A stretch of DNA of 64,000 nucleotides from Caldisericia bacterium (GTDB taxonomy: Bacteria; Caldisericota; Caldisericia; JAAYUI01), in contig JAGNLA010000006.1 in assembly GCA_017999835.1 (NCBI GenBank), positions 64,001-128,000 on the forward strand, given 5' to 3'. The notes under the pieces are model-generated. The model saw only the letters and a program-made list of their open reading frames with translations. It did no database searches and was not told the DNA's origin. Made by a program: the position numbers and the translations under genes. Positions 18,487 to 28,217 of this stretch are shown piece by piece; position 1 is the first letter of the stretch; each line of letters starts with the position of its first letter.

Positions 18487-20523
18487 ATGTCAAGGAAAAA
18501 CCAATCAATTTTCTCAGCAAAACTCGTTGTTCCAGCCATTGGTTCGGCTTTAAAAAAACTTTCGCCAGTATCGCTGTGGCGCAACCCTGTTATGCTGCTT
18601 TGTGAGATCTCTGCTGTTGCCGTGCTTGCAAAGTCGATTTATTCAATAACTACCGGGAAACCTTTTGGTACAGAATTGCAGATTGCGCTTTGGCTAACTT
18701 TCACGGTCATCTTTGCCAACTTTGCAGAAAGTCTTGCTGAAGGTAGGGGCAAAGCCCAGGCTGAATCGTTGAGGCAGTCACGCTCAGAGGCTTACGCCAA
18801 CCTTCTTCAATCCGATGGAACCACAAAAAAGATAGCAGCCACCAACCTTAAAAAAGGTGACATCGTAATAGTAAATCCAACAGAAAACATCCCATCAGAC
18901 GGCGACATCATCGACGGTGTCTGCCTTGTGGATGAATCGGCAATCACAGGCGAATCTGCGCCGGTCGTGCGCGAATCAGGCGGCGACAGGTCAGGCGTAA
19001 CAGGCGGAACCAAGGTCTTGACAGGCATTATGAAGGTCAAGATTACGACCAATCCTGGCGAAACCTTCATCGACCAGATGATTTCGATGGTTGAGAGCGC
19101 AAAAAGACAGAAGACTCCAAACGAAATTGCCCTGGAAGTTCTTTTGCTCTCTTTAACCGTTGTTTTTATTGCTGTAACAGTCACACTTGTTCCGCTTTCG
19201 TCATTTTTGGGCGTGAGTTCTGATTTTGTTGTGTTGGTTTCGTTACTGGTTTGTCTGATTCCTACAACCATCTGTGGACTCCTGCCAGCCATCGGTATTG
19301 CCGGTATGGACAGGCTCATTTCCAAAAACGTCATAGCACTCTCCGGACGTGCAGTCGAAGCCTCAGGCGATGTTGACGTGGTTTTGCTGGACAAGACTGG
19401 CACCATCACCCTTGGCAACCGCTTGGCAACAGAGCTGATTCCAGCACAGGACGTAAACCTTCGCGATCTTGCCAGAGGAGCTTTATTGTCCTCTCTTGCC
19501 GACTCAACGCCTGAAGGCAGGTCGATACTCAATCTTTCAAAAGAAATTCTCGGTGTTAAGGGCAGAGACATAAAAACACCTGCCGATGCAGTGTTTGTAC
19601 CGTTCTCAGCCGAAACCCGCATGAGTGGTATTGACGTTGAAGGCAGGCAAATTCGAAAAGGCGCGCCAGATACCCTAAAAGCATTGGTCGAATCAGCTGG
19701 TGGTGTTTATCCGGAAGAGATATCCCACCATGTTGATGACGTGGCAAAAAACGGCGGAACGCCGCTGGTTGTTGTCGAAGATGGCAAGGTGCTTGGTGTT
19801 GTCAGGCTCAAAGATGTTCTAAAAGACAACATAAAAGCCAGACTCCAGCAGCTTCGTCAGCTCGGAATCAGGTCAGTCATGATAACAGGCGACAATCCAC
19901 TGACAGCAGCGTCGATTGCAGCCGAAGCTGGAATTGACGATTTTGTTGCCCAGGCAAGACCTGAAAACAAGCTCGAACTGATAAGAGATTATCAGGCAAA
20001 AGGTCATCTTGTGGCCATGATTGGCGACGGAACCAACGACGCTCCGGCGCTTGCCCAGTCAGATGTTGGTGTGGCCATGAACGCAGGCACCCAGGCAGCC
20101 AGGGAAGCAGCCAACATGGTTGATCTTGATTCTAACCCTTCAAAACTGCTCGACATTGTTGAGATTGGCAAACAAATACTGATAACCAGAGGCGCTTTGA
20201 CCACTTTCTCTGTGGCAAACGACCTTGCAAAATACTTTGCTATTCTGCCGTCGATTTTTGTCACAGCATTCCCGGAGCTTGGCGTATTGAACATCATGAG
20301 GCTCAACCCGGCAACAGCCGTCCTTTCAGCCGTCATCTTCAACGCCTTGATAATCCCAGCCCTTATACCGCTGTCACTCAAAGGTGTTTCCTACAAGCCG
20401 GTTTCTGCAGGAAAACTTCTGCGTCATAACCTGCTGGTTTATGGCCTGGGCGGTGTGATACTGCCGTTTATTGGAATCAAGATTATCGATTTGATCCTTG
20501 GTCTGTTTGGAATGGGGGTTTGA
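18487..20523 (+). CDS. kdpB: Potassium-transporting P-type ATPase subunit B
   Basis: A 678-residue P-type ATPase of normal length. It has the actuator TGES, the phosphorylation motif DKTGTIT with Asp near residue 302, and the hinge [10 protein letters not shown]. It energises K+ movement through KdpA. The start is ATG 18487 after GGGAGGAGG, 14 nt beyond the kdpA stop. An ATG six codons upstream overlaps kdpA but is less well placed. Confidence 0.97.
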   Translation: MSRKNQSIFSAKLVVPAIGSALKKLSPVSLWRNPVMLLCEISAVAVLAKSIYSITTGKPFGTELQIALWLTFTVIFANFAESLAEGRGKAQAESLRQSRSEAYANLLQSDGTTKKIAATNLKKGDIVIVNPTENIPSDGDIIDGVCLVDESAITGESAPVVRESGGDRSGVTGGTKVLTGIMKVKITTNPGETFIDQMISMVESAKRQKTPNEIALEVLLLSLTVVFIAVTVTLVPLSSFLGVSSDFVVLVSLLVCLIPTTICGLLPAIGIAGMDRLISKNVIALSGRAVEASGDVDVVLLDKTGTITLGNRLATELIPAQDVNLRDLARGALLSSLADSTPEGRSILNLSKEILGVKGRDIKTPADAVFVPFSAETRMSGIDVEGRQIRKGAPDTLKALVESAGGVYPEEISHHVDDVAKNGGTPLVVVEDGKVLGVVRLKDVLKDNIKARLQQLRQLGIRSVMITGDNPLTAASIAAEAGIDDFVAQARPENKLELIRDYQAKGHLVAMIGDGTNDAPALAQSDVGVAMNAGTQAAREAANMVDLDSNPSKLLDIVEIGKQILITRGALTTFSVANDLAKYFAILPSIFVTAFPELGVLNIMRLNPATAVLSAVIFNALIIPALIPLSLKGVSYKPVSAGKLLRHNLLVYGLGGVILPFIGIKIIDLILGLFGMGV

Positions 20524-20524
20524 C

Positions 20525-21073
20525 ATGAAAAATGTTTGGACTTCGCTGCTTGTGCTGCTTGTTTTCACGGTTATCTGTGGATTTGTCTACCCAATGCTCA
20601 TAACCGGCATTGCCCAGGTTTGCTTCCCAAAGCAAGCCAACGGATCGCTGGTTGAAAAAGATGGCAAGATCATTGGCTCAAGGCTCATTGGTCAGGAATT
20701 TGCCGGGGAAGAGTATTTTCACGGCAGGCCTTCAAACTCAAACTATACGCAAGGAACTTCGTCAAACATAGCCCTTTCCAACCCTGAGCTGCTTGTCAGG
20801 CTTGAGGAACAATACACTCATGCAAGGGTCAGTTATGGTGTTGAAAAAGACGCAGACATTCCAGCAGACCTTGTGACCGAGAGTGCGTCAGGGCTTGACC
20901 CGGACATCACGCTTGAAGCGGCACTAGTTCAGGTAAAGACTGTAGCCAAAGTCAGAGGACTTGACCCTGTAAAGCTTGAAGCGTTGGTGAACTCGCTTGC
21001 AAAGCAAGGGATTGGCTATAAATTTGTAAACGTTTTGGAACTCAACATGGCGCTTGAGGAGATGAGCAAATGA
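20525..21073 (+). CDS. kdpC: Potassium-transporting ATPase subunit C
   Basis: A 182-residue, single-pass subunit that stabilises KdpAB. It shows the N-terminal helix, the FHGRPSNSNY region and the ASGLDPDITLEAALVQ motif typical of KdpC. ATG 20525 lies one base after the kdpB stop with GGGGG upstream. Its end overlaps kdpD by 4 nt (ATGA). Confidence 0.96.
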   Translation: MKNVWTSLLVLLVFTVICGFVYPMLITGIAQVCFPKQANGSLVEKDGKIIGSRLIGQEFAGEEYFHGRPSNSNYTQGTSSNIALSNPELLVRLEEQYTHARVSYGVEKDADIPADLVTESASGLDPDITLEAALVQVKTVAKVRGLDPVKLEALVNSLAKQGIGYKFVNVLELNMALEEMSK

Positions 21074-23028
21074 CAGACGACAAAAGACCGGATCCAGATG
21101 ATATCCTGAAGATGATCCTTTCAAAAGAAGAAGAGAAAAACGAGGAATCTTCGGGGAGAGGGAAGCTCAAGATTTTTCTGGGTTTGGCAGCAGGTGTCGG
21201 CAAAACCTTTAGAATGCTCACAAGAGCTCATGCGGCAAAAGAACAGGGAATTGACGTTGTTGTCGGTGTACTCGAAACGCATGGAAGGGCTGAAACCCAG
21301 CAGCTGCTCGAAGGTCTTGAAGTCATTCCAAGAAAGAGCATTGACTATCAGGGGATAAAACTTGATGAAATGGACATCGATGCAATACTGGCCAGAAAAC
21401 CTGGGTTAGTTCTGGTTGACGAACTTGCTCACACCAATGTTCCAACCTCGAGGCATGAGAAACGCTACCAGGATGTTATTGAACTTCTGGATGCAGGCAT
21501 CGACGTTTGGACAACACTCAACGTCCAGCACATCGAAAGTTTCAATGACATGGTTGTGCAAATCACGGGAATCAAAGTAAAAGAAACCGTGCCTGATTCA
21601 GTACTTGAAGAAGCTCATCACCCTCAAGGTATTGAGGTTGTCGACCTTCCTCCTGATGAGCTGCTTGAGCGGCTTAAAGAAGGAAAGGTTTATATTCCTG
21701 AGAAATCTATCCAGGCTATGCAACAGTTTTTCAGAAAAGGCAATCTTATGGCTCTGCGTGAGATGGCCTTGCGTTATGTTGCCAGAACTGTTGATGGAGA
21801 CATCAGAACATATATGGAACGCCATAATATACAGGGTCCATGGAGTACAAGTCCAAGGCTTCTTGTATGTATTTCTCCGAATTCGAGTTCCGAGAAGCTT
21901 ATCAGGCTGGCAAAGCAGCTTGCGCCTGGGATAGACGCCGAATGGTTTGCAGTTCATGTCGAAACACCTTTTCAGGGAGTGCCATCAGGTGAGCAAGCAA
22001 AACAACTTCAAAAAAATATAGATCTGGTAAATCATCTTGGTGGTAAAATGGTCATCCTCTCTGGACCTGACCCGGCCCAGGAAATATTGGAATATTCAAG
22101 AAAAAACAATATCATAATCATACTCGTCGGCACACGCCCGAGCAGGAGAACGTCCATCGGTTCACAGTTTGCTGAAGCAATTATTGCTGGCGCAGGTTCT
22201 ATTCATGTGCTTGTTGTCAACGAAAGTGGCCAGGGTAAGAAAAGAGTCAGATTTGGCAATCCTCTTACTTGGGATTTCAAAAATATTGTTGTATCGATTG
22301 GCATGTTAATTGCGATGGCTGTATTGTGTTGGTTTTTTAAGCCGCAGCTTGGCTATGAAAACATAGTCATCCTCATGCTGCTGCCTGTTCTGGTCTCGGG
22401 TATTCTTGGTGGCAGAATTCCTGGAATCATCAACTCTTCCCTGGGCGTTATCGTGCTGGATTTCTTTTTTGTTAATCCTGTCATGTCGTTTACCGTTGAC
22501 GACTTGAGATTATTGCCAGGTTTTGTCGCTTTCCTGTTGATTGGCATCGCAACAAGTTTTGTTGCTGAGATTGTACGTTTTCAGGGCAAGAGGGCAAGGC
22601 TGAGAGAGAAGTTTGTAATGTCGCTTTATGATTTTACAAAAAATCTGCTAAAGGCTGGCAATGCCGATGAGGTGTGTGCCATGGCCGAGCAGAAGATTAC
22701 CAGCATCTTTGAAACTGAACCGGTGATTATGATAGCTCACAATGATGCTCTTGTGCCGGCTGGATCATGCCTGCTGCTTTTGACTCAAAACGACAAAGCC
22801 ACAGCCATGTGGACTCTCGAAAACGAACAGCCTGCGGGAAGGCATACGGATACGCTTGCCTCTGCGACTGAATACACATTTTATCCGCTCATCTCATCAT
22901 CAAACATCGAAGGAGTGATGGGGTTAAAGCTCAAGGAACCGCTTGGCTCGGATCAAGCAAAGCTGTTGATTAGTTTTACAAACATCATTGCGCTTGATCT
23001 TTCCAAATTCCGAAACTCAAAACCTTGA
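21070..23028 (+). CDS. kdpD: KdpD-type turgor/K+ sensor lacking the histidine kinase module
   Basis: A 652-residue protein beginning with the canonical KdpD domain: P-loop AAGVGKTFRML near residues 38-48 and LVDELAHTNVPTSRHEKR. A universal-stress-protein-like domain (about 250-385), four transmembrane helices of the DUF4118 type (about 400-500) and a GAF-like region (about 520-650) follow. It stops there. The HisKA and HATPase domains that bring KdpD to roughly 890 residues are absent, and no kdpE lies nearby. It may act as an allosteric sensor, or signal through another kinase. It is translationally coupled to kdpC. Confidence 0.9.
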   Translation: MTDDKRPDPDDILKMILSKEEEKNEESSGRGKLKIFLGLAAGVGKTFRMLTRAHAAKEQGIDVVVGVLETHGRAETQQLLEGLEVIPRKSIDYQGIKLDEMDIDAILARKPGLVLVDELAHTNVPTSRHEKRYQDVIELLDAGIDVWTTLNVQHIESFNDMVVQITGIKVKETVPDSVLEEAHHPQGIEVVDLPPDELLERLKEGKVYIPEKSIQAMQQFFRKGNLMALREMALRYVARTVDGDIRTYMERHNIQGPWSTSPRLLVCISPNSSSEKLIRLAKQLAPGIDAEWFAVHVETPFQGVPSGEQAKQLQKNIDLVNHLGGKMVILSGPDPAQEILEYSRKNNIIIILVGTRPSRRTSIGSQFAEAIIAGAGSIHVLVVNESGQGKKRVRFGNPLTWDFKNIVVSIGMLIAMAVLCWFFKPQLGYENIVILMLLPVLVSGILGGRIPGIINSSLGVIVLDFFFVNPVMSFTVDDLRLLPGFVAFLLIGIATSFVAEIVRFQGKRARLREKFVMSLYDFTKNLLKAGNADEVCAMAEQKITSIFETEPVIMIAHNDALVPAGSCLLLLTQNDKATAMWTLENEQPAGRHTDTLASATEYTFYPLISSSNIEGVMGLKLKEPLGSDQAKLLISFTNIIALDLSKFRNSKP

Positions 23029-23080
23029 TTTGCGATATTCTTGATTGAATTAACGCAAAAAGGGAACAAACTTTCAAACC

Positions 23081-24457
23081 ATGAGTCTTCAGGGATACAA
23101 AGGCAAAGCATTGCAGGTTCTCGAGTCAATGAACGCCCGTGTTTGGGCTGACGTCGAGGTTGACACGAACAAGGGCATGTTCCGCGGAATCATTCTTCCA
23201 CGAGCTGAACAGGCCGACGAGTTCCATGTCGTTATAAAAGTGAACACAGGCTACAACATCGGCATCGCTGTTGAAAATATCACAGCCATCCGAGAAATGG
23301 GCTACAAAGAAGCAAAGTACAAAATTCCAGAACAGGAATTCCCGTTCGACCCGGTCAAGCCAAACGTCACACTCCTTGGCACAGGCGGAACCATTGCCTC
23401 AAGGCTCGACTACAGGACTGGAGCCGTTATTCCGGCATTCACCCCTGGCGAACTCTACGGCGCAGTGCCTGAACTTGCCGACATTTGCAACCTCAAGACA
23501 ATCAAACTCTTTGGCGTGTTCTCGGAGAACATGGCCTGGGAACAGTACAAGATTTTAGCCGAGGCAATCGGTCAGGAAATCAGCAACGGCGCAGCCGGAA
23601 TCGTCATCGGTCACGGCACAGACACCATGCACCACACCGCAGCAGCTCTATCTTTTATGGTTCAGGATTCACCGGTTCCGATAGTTATGGTCGGTTCCCA
23701 AAGGTCATCGGACAGGCCGTCGTCAGATGCCGCCTTTAACCTTCGTTGTTCCTGCAACACTGCTGCACACGGCAACATCGCCGAGGTCATGGTCTGCATG
23801 TTTGGACCGACATCCGATTCGTACAACCTTCTCCACAGGGGCACAAGAGTTAGGAAAATGCACAGCTCCTACCGCTCAACCTTCAGAACCCTCTCCGACA
23901 TCCCTGTTGCCACCTGCACTCCCGAGACTGTAACGCCTCTCAAAAACGACTACAGACCAAGACGCAAGGATCACAACGTCAAAGTTGACGCAGTATATGA
24001 CGACCGCGTCGCAATCGTCTACTATTATACAGGCATGAAGCCTGACATGATCGACTCACTGGTTGAGCGTGGATATAAAGGCATCATCATCGCCGGCACC
24101 GGCCTTGGCCATGTCAACAAGCCTCTGTATGAGCCGCTTCGCCGTGCCGTCCAGGCTGGAGTCCAGGTCTACATGACCGTCCAGACCATGTGGGGCTTTG
24201 CCCAGATGTACGTCTACGACACCGGTCGCGACCTGATGGAGCTTGGCGTCATCCCGGCAGCAAACATGCTCCCCGAAGTCGCCTACATCAAACTCGGCTG
24301 GGCTTTGGGTCACAGCCACGACCGCGAAGAGGTCAAAAAGCTCATGCTCACCCGCGTTGTCGACGAAATCACCGAACGCGAGCCACCAGACGGCTACCTT
24401 GTTTTCCAGGGCGGACTTCCAGAGATTGAGGATTTCCTAGGGAAGCATATTAGGTAG
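23081..24457 (+). CDS. gatD: Glutamyl-tRNA(Gln) amidotransferase subunit D (archaeal type)
   Basis: A 458-residue L-asparaginase-family glutaminase subunit. It has an N-terminal beta-barrel (residues 1-90) as in GatD, then the asparaginase domain with TGGTIAS at 101-107 and the second catalytic loop GHGTDTMHHTA near 177-187, followed by SQRSSDRPSSDAA. In the GatDE complex it frees ammonia from an amide donor for GatE, converting Glu-tRNA(Gln) to Gln-tRNA(Gln). Length and the N-terminal barrel separate it from ordinary L-asparaginases (about 330 residues). It follows kdpD by 52 bp with no strong ribosome site. Its partner gatE is 37 kb away at 61783. Confidence 0.92.
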   Translation: MSLQGYKGKALQVLESMNARVWADVEVDTNKGMFRGIILPRAEQADEFHVVIKVNTGYNIGIAVENITAIREMGYKEAKYKIPEQEFPFDPVKPNVTLLGTGGTIASRLDYRTGAVIPAFTPGELYGAVPELADICNLKTIKLFGVFSENMAWEQYKILAEAIGQEISNGAAGIVIGHGTDTMHHTAAALSFMVQDSPVPIVMVGSQRSSDRPSSDAAFNLRCSCNTAAHGNIAEVMVCMFGPTSDSYNLLHRGTRVRKMHSSYRSTFRTLSDIPVATCTPETVTPLKNDYRPRRKDHNVKVDAVYDDRVAIVYYYTGMKPDMIDSLVERGYKGIIIAGTGLGHVNKPLYEPLRRAVQAGVQVYMTVQTMWGFAQMYVYDTGRDLMELGVIPAANMLPEVAYIKLGWALGHSHDREEVKKLMLTRVVDEITEREPPDGYLVFQGGLPEIEDFLGKHIR

Positions 24458-24459
24458 AA

Positions 24460-26022
24460 TTAGCAATTTAATAAACCGAAGTAATATTTCCAAGAATTAA
24501 AGTTCATTATTGAATCATAAGAAGTATTTTTTTCTAGTATTTCGATTATCCTAGTTATAATTATATCATCTCTTTCAGATCCTACTAAGAATAAATAGTC
24601 AAGTTTATATTTATTAGTTTTTGTTGTAGTCGTATTGCTTTCCTTTGTGACAGCCACTCTCTGTAATTGATTAGAAATTGTGCCTAGTGATCTTGGGTCT
24701 GGAACATGTTCTGTCTTTGTTTCAGTTTTAGATTCGCCAGGTTCGAATTTATCTTGATTATGAATAAATGATAACCTGTTAGTGTTTAGACTATGCATAA
24801 ATGGCCATTCTCTTTCTTTCATTTTATCAAACATTCTAGGGTAATATATTCTTAACAAGCATAATAACAAATAATCAACCATGTTAACTTGATTAGTTAC
24901 AATCTTTAATAAATTAATTAGATTTAGAGCTTCTCTAGGTGTTTTTACGATTACTTCCAATAACTCATTTAAATTAGCAATGTTTAATTCCCTATCATCC
25001 ATCTCTCTTGAAATCTGATTGTAGATATCTGTTTCTTTATAGTGAATAAAAATTCTTGAAATCATATCAGTACTTTTCCAATATGAAACATACCAAGGTA
25101 TCGATACCATCTTTCTAATATATTCCCGTCCATGACTCCCACAATTTTTGTCGATTGTTGCTGAAAGTGTCTCCTCGTCGTATCCTATTACAAAGTTAAC
25201 GCCGAACTCGGTGACAAGCCTGATGACCTTGAGCATGGTCAAGGCTTCATCCACCTGAAGCCTGTCCAGGTCGTCGATGATGATGACAATCCTTTTCCTT
25301 GTTTTCTTTTTTATGTCATCTTCATCATCAACGTATGTGAATTCATTGGTTTTCAGCCTTTCACAAATCTTACGCTTGATGTCAGAAAAATCCATTATGC
25401 TGCCGTCATCGCCAGACATACGGTTTATGAGGTTTCTTCCGAAATTGATAATCTTGAGAGCGTCGCCAACAACAGGCAGACTGGATGATTCAGGCAGGTC
25501 AGGGCTTCCAACCATTACAACGGCAAGCTTTAGGAAAAGCTTTGACAGCTCCCTGTCCTCATCGACAAGTTCCTTGGCGATTCTGTAGAAAAACGCCTTG
25601 ATAACCGTTTCCTCCGACCCAAAAAACCATGGGTCAAACCAGATGACTTTGTTTTCATCTGTTATAAAATCCTCAAGCTCAATATTTTCCTGTTCTAATT
25701 TCATGAAGAATGCCCAAAGATAAATTATTCTTTGATCAATTTCCGATCTTCGAGCTTCACTCATGTGACAATATGTTCTTGAGAATAATATCTTTTCTAA
25801 TTTTTCTTTCTCATCATTATGCTGTTTATACTTCAAGAATTCTCTTACCATATTCAAAAGCGACGTTTTCCCCGAACCCCACGACCCGGAAACGCCAACC
25901 GACAAATGATTTTGCGAATCCTTGCCCCCGACAAGCTTTGCAATCATCGATGCTTGGAAGGAAAATCCAAAGAGATCGTTTATAACACTGTTTATCGGCT
26001 CATCGTTTCTTATTTGTGGCAT
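24460..26022 (-). CDS. KAP family P-loop NTPase
   Basis: A 520-residue STAND-like ATPase of the KAP group. It has Walker A GSWGSGKTS near residues 46-54 and Walker B IVIIIDDLDRLQ near 247-258, with the family's N-terminal segment INDLFGFSFQAS. KAP proteins are often membrane-linked, and several occur in phage-defence contexts. No transmembrane insertion is obvious here. The start at 26022 follows GGGGG. Base composition is uneven: about 25190-25700 is clearly richer in G and C than the flanking parts of the same gene. It ends 2 bp from gatD, tail to tail. Confidence 0.85.
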   Translation of the reverse strand: MPQIRNDEPINSVINDLFGFSFQASMIAKLVGGKDSQNHLSVGVSGSWGSGKTSLLNMVREFLKYKQHNDEKEKLEKILFSRTYCHMSEARRSEIDQRIIYLWAFFMKLEQENIELEDFITDENKVIWFDPWFFGSEETVIKAFFYRIAKELVDEDRELSKLFLKLAVVMVGSPDLPESSSLPVVGDALKIINFGRNLINRMSGDDGSIMDFSDIKRKICERLKTNEFTYVDDEDDIKKKTRKRIVIIIDDLDRLQVDEALTMLKVIRLVTEFGVNFVIGYDEETLSATIDKNCGSHGREYIRKMVSIPWYVSYWKSTDMISRIFIHYKETDIYNQISREMDDRELNIANLNELLEVIVKTPREALNLINLLKIVTNQVNMVDYLLLCLLRIYYPRMFDKMKEREWPFMHSLNTNRLSFIHNQDKFEPGESKTETKTEHVPDPRSLGTISNQLQRVAVTKESNTTTTKTNKYKLDYLFLVGSERDDIIITRIIEILEKNTSYDSIMNFNSWKYYFGLLNC

Positions 26023-26258
26023 TTTTTGCCCCCTTATAGGGAAATATATTCGATAACCGTCCGGTTGTCAAAGAGGATACGTTCAATAAGTTTGTGGAAA
26101 GACCGAAACTTTGACCGATATACCTATTTACACTTTAAGGGAAGGTTAACGGATAATTTAAATCTTATGCTGGATTGTTCAAATATGATCTGATAACAAT
26201 TATTGGAAATAAAAGAAATCATTGAGAAACCAGAGTTATATAAGAAAGTTAAGAGATA

Positions 26259-26287
26259 TTGAAAAAACATTATTCGTAGATTAAAAT
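26259..26287 (+). promoter_or_regulatory. Sigma70-type promoter
   Basis: TTGAAA (26259-26264), a 17-nt spacer and TAAAAT (26282-26287), just upstream of the two small unknown genes and divergent from the KAP gene. Confidence 0.5.
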
Positions 26288-26300
26288 ATCTCCACTCAAT

Positions 26301-26738
26301 ATGGATAGACAGATGACAGTCAATGTATTGCGAAACGAAGCACTAAACTGCTTTATTATGATTTTTAAGGGTAGTCCAGGTTCGTTTGTCGAAGTTAAAG
26401 AAATTATCGAAAAGCTTGGGCTTATTACCAGATCAATTGGAGAACGAAGGTATCTGATTCTCAATTTTAGTTCGATGGATCTTGGTTCCGAGTATCTTAA
26501 ATTTTTCTTTGAGAATATTAAATGTCACATTGATAAAAATGTCATCGATTGGTGTACGGTCTCGGAGAAGCCGTCAGAAGATTATATCAGCAAGGTCTTT
26601 CATTATTCGATGAAGCGGGTAAGGCCAGTGTTTCGCTCTGTTGAGCAAGCTCAAACATGGGTGAAACGGCAGATTGCTGAAGTTAAGAAATCGGACAGGC
26701 GCACAAGGAAAACTGGAAAATCAGGTGAGGATCAATGA
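26301..26738 (+). CDS. Small unknown protein
   Basis: A 145-residue soluble protein with alternating strand and helix segments (FIMIFKGSPGSFVEVKEII, RRYLILNFSS, EYLKFFFENIKC) and a very basic C-terminal tail (KKSDRRTRKTGKS). The middle faintly recalls a STAS-like alpha/beta fold, but I do not recognise a family. The start is uncertain: ATG 26301 and ATG 26313 are both possible and neither has a good ribosome site. Its stop overlaps the next start by 4 nt. Confidence 0.55.
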   Translation: MDRQMTVNVLRNEALNCFIMIFKGSPGSFVEVKEIIEKLGLITRSIGERRYLILNFSSMDLGSEYLKFFFENIKCHIDKNVIDWCTVSEKPSEDYISKVFHYSMKRVRPVFRSVEQAQTWVKRQIAEVKKSDRRTRKTGKSGEDQ

Positions 26739-26968
26739 ATGACTACCGAACGTTGAAAACCAAGGATGCCGAACGCTTGTGTTTGCTGATCAGGCATGAC
26801 AACAGAAGGTCTGGAGCTGTTTTTGGCATGTTCAAGTGTTGGCTGTGCATGTCGTTTTCAAAAGGGCAACCCTACAAAATGTTTGGCAAAAGGATAAACT
26901 GTTCATCGGTAGTAAAACGTTTCAACCGTGAGCAGAGGCTGAAAACTCACACAGTTCGAATCCGCTGA
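26735..26968 (+). CDS. Small basic Cys-containing protein
   Basis: A 77-residue, strongly basic protein overlapping the previous gene by ATGA, with AGGTGAGG upstream. It contains a CWLC pair and a further Cys (RINCSS) with many Lys and Arg, so a small nucleic-acid or metal-binding protein is possible. No family is recognised. The coupling to the 26301 gene supports its being real. Confidence 0.45.
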   Translation: MNDYRTLKTKDAERLCLLIRHDNRRSGAVFGMFKCWLCMSFSKGQPYKMFGKRINCSSVVKRFNREQRLKTHTVRIR

Positions 26969-27024
26969 CAAAAGAGCCTGACAATTTCCAAAAATACTCC
27001 GTAATGATTTCAAAGGAGTCGCAG

Positions 27025-28212
27025 ATGAAGAAACTGGTTCTTTTGATGGTTGTTGTGCTTGCGGCGCAGATTGTTCCGTCCTCTGGCAGGGCTGAAGAAA
27101 AGAGTTGGAAACTTGGTGACAGGGTTGTCCCTGGGCCGCTCCCGCCTGATTATAAAACAAAAGTCGAAGTCGACTCACAAATCGACATTGTGTACGGCAA
27201 AGCTGGCGATGAGGAGCTGAAGCTTGACTTTGCAAAACCTGTGCTTTGCAAAAATCAGAAGGTTCCTCTTGCAATCTACATTCATGGTGGCGCCTGGACT
27301 TCTGGGGATAAATCTGCTGGAGTTTCATCAGGAATAAAATCGCAAGAGGCAAACATGCTCTACCAGCTTGGCTTTGCAGTGGCAGCAATCAACTACCGTC
27401 TTTGTCCAAAATACATTTTCCCGGCTCAGGTTGAGGATTGCAAGCTGGCCGTCAGATATTTGAGAGCCAACGCTTCAAAGCTTGGGTTTGATCCTGACAG
27501 GATCGGCATCTGGGGCGGCTCAGCCGGTGGTCATCTGGTATCGATGCTTGGCACAGCTGACAAATCAGCAGGACTCGAAGGACCTGGTCTTGAGAATGTT
27601 TCAAGCAGGGTTCAGGTTGTGGTTGACTATTTTGGGCCAACAGATTTTAAAACTCTGATGGATAACAACAGCAAAAAGAATAATCCAGGCATACAGACCC
27701 TGACAAATTTCCTGGGGTGCAACCCTTATGATTGTCCGGAAACAGCGATAAAAGCTTCACCAACAACATACATCTCCAAAGACGATCCGCCAATTCTGAT
27801 GATTCATGGAGACAAGGATGTTGTTGTGCCCTACAGCCAGTCGACAGTGTTTGCAAAGAAGCTTGTTGTTGCCGGCAATCCATGCGCACTGATAAAGGTT
27901 GATAATGCTGGTCATGGGCTTGTTCCAACGCCAAAAACGGCAAAAACCTTGCCTGGGATACAAGACATTAAAACTCTGACGGTCATGCAGATGGCAAGAT
28001 ACCTTGAGCCAGCCCTGTTTGGTGATGCAAACATGGACGGTTCCATTGACTATCAAGACGCCTTTGAGCTGGCAATAAGGTTTGGCGACAGAGGAACCGA
28101 CAAAGACGGCAACCCGGCGCCAGATACCTGGAACCCTTTGTGTGACCTTGTTCCGGACGGCAAAATTGATGATACCGACTGGAAGGCGTTTCTGGAGCTT
28201 TGGTTGGAATAG
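27025..28212 (+). CDS. Secreted esterase with dockerin-like C-terminus
   Basis: A 395-residue exported alpha/beta hydrolase, paralogous to the N-terminal half of the 8830 gene. Both have VPGPLPP after the signal peptide, HGG oxyanion motifs (here HGGAW), GGSAGGH with the nucleophilic Ser, LGTA, an acid in IHGDKD and His in NAGHGL. Residues ~335-395 form a dockerin-like pair of calcium loops (DANMDGSIDYQD and DLVPDGKIDDTD). It probably deacetylates or de-esterifies polysaccharide outside the cell. The start follows AAGGAG at 27015-27020. It ends 6 bp from the convergent lipoprotein gene. Confidence 0.85.
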   Translation: MKKLVLLMVVVLAAQIVPSSGRAEEKSWKLGDRVVPGPLPPDYKTKVEVDSQIDIVYGKAGDEELKLDFAKPVLCKNQKVPLAIYIHGGAWTSGDKSAGVSSGIKSQEANMLYQLGFAVAAINYRLCPKYIFPAQVEDCKLAVRYLRANASKLGFDPDRIGIWGGSAGGHLVSMLGTADKSAGLEGPGLENVSSRVQVVVDYFGPTDFKTLMDNNSKKNNPGIQTLTNFLGCNPYDCPETAIKASPTTYISKDDPPILMIHGDKDVVVPYSQSTVFAKKLVVAGNPCALIKVDNAGHGLVPTPKTAKTLPGIQDIKTLTVMQMARYLEPALFGDANMDGSIDYQDAFELAIRFGDRGTDKDGNPAPDTWNPLCDLVPDGKIDDTDWKAFLELWLE

Positions 28213-28217
28213 CCTAT

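Noticed and set aside
23085-24457. Ordinary L-asparaginase
   Set aside because: The extra N-terminal barrel, 458-residue length and presence of a GatE gene in the window favour GatD.
24741-24760. tRNA-like GGTTCGAAT word
   Set aside because: It lies within the KAP reading frame on the other strand, and no acceptor stem or cloverleaf can be built around it.
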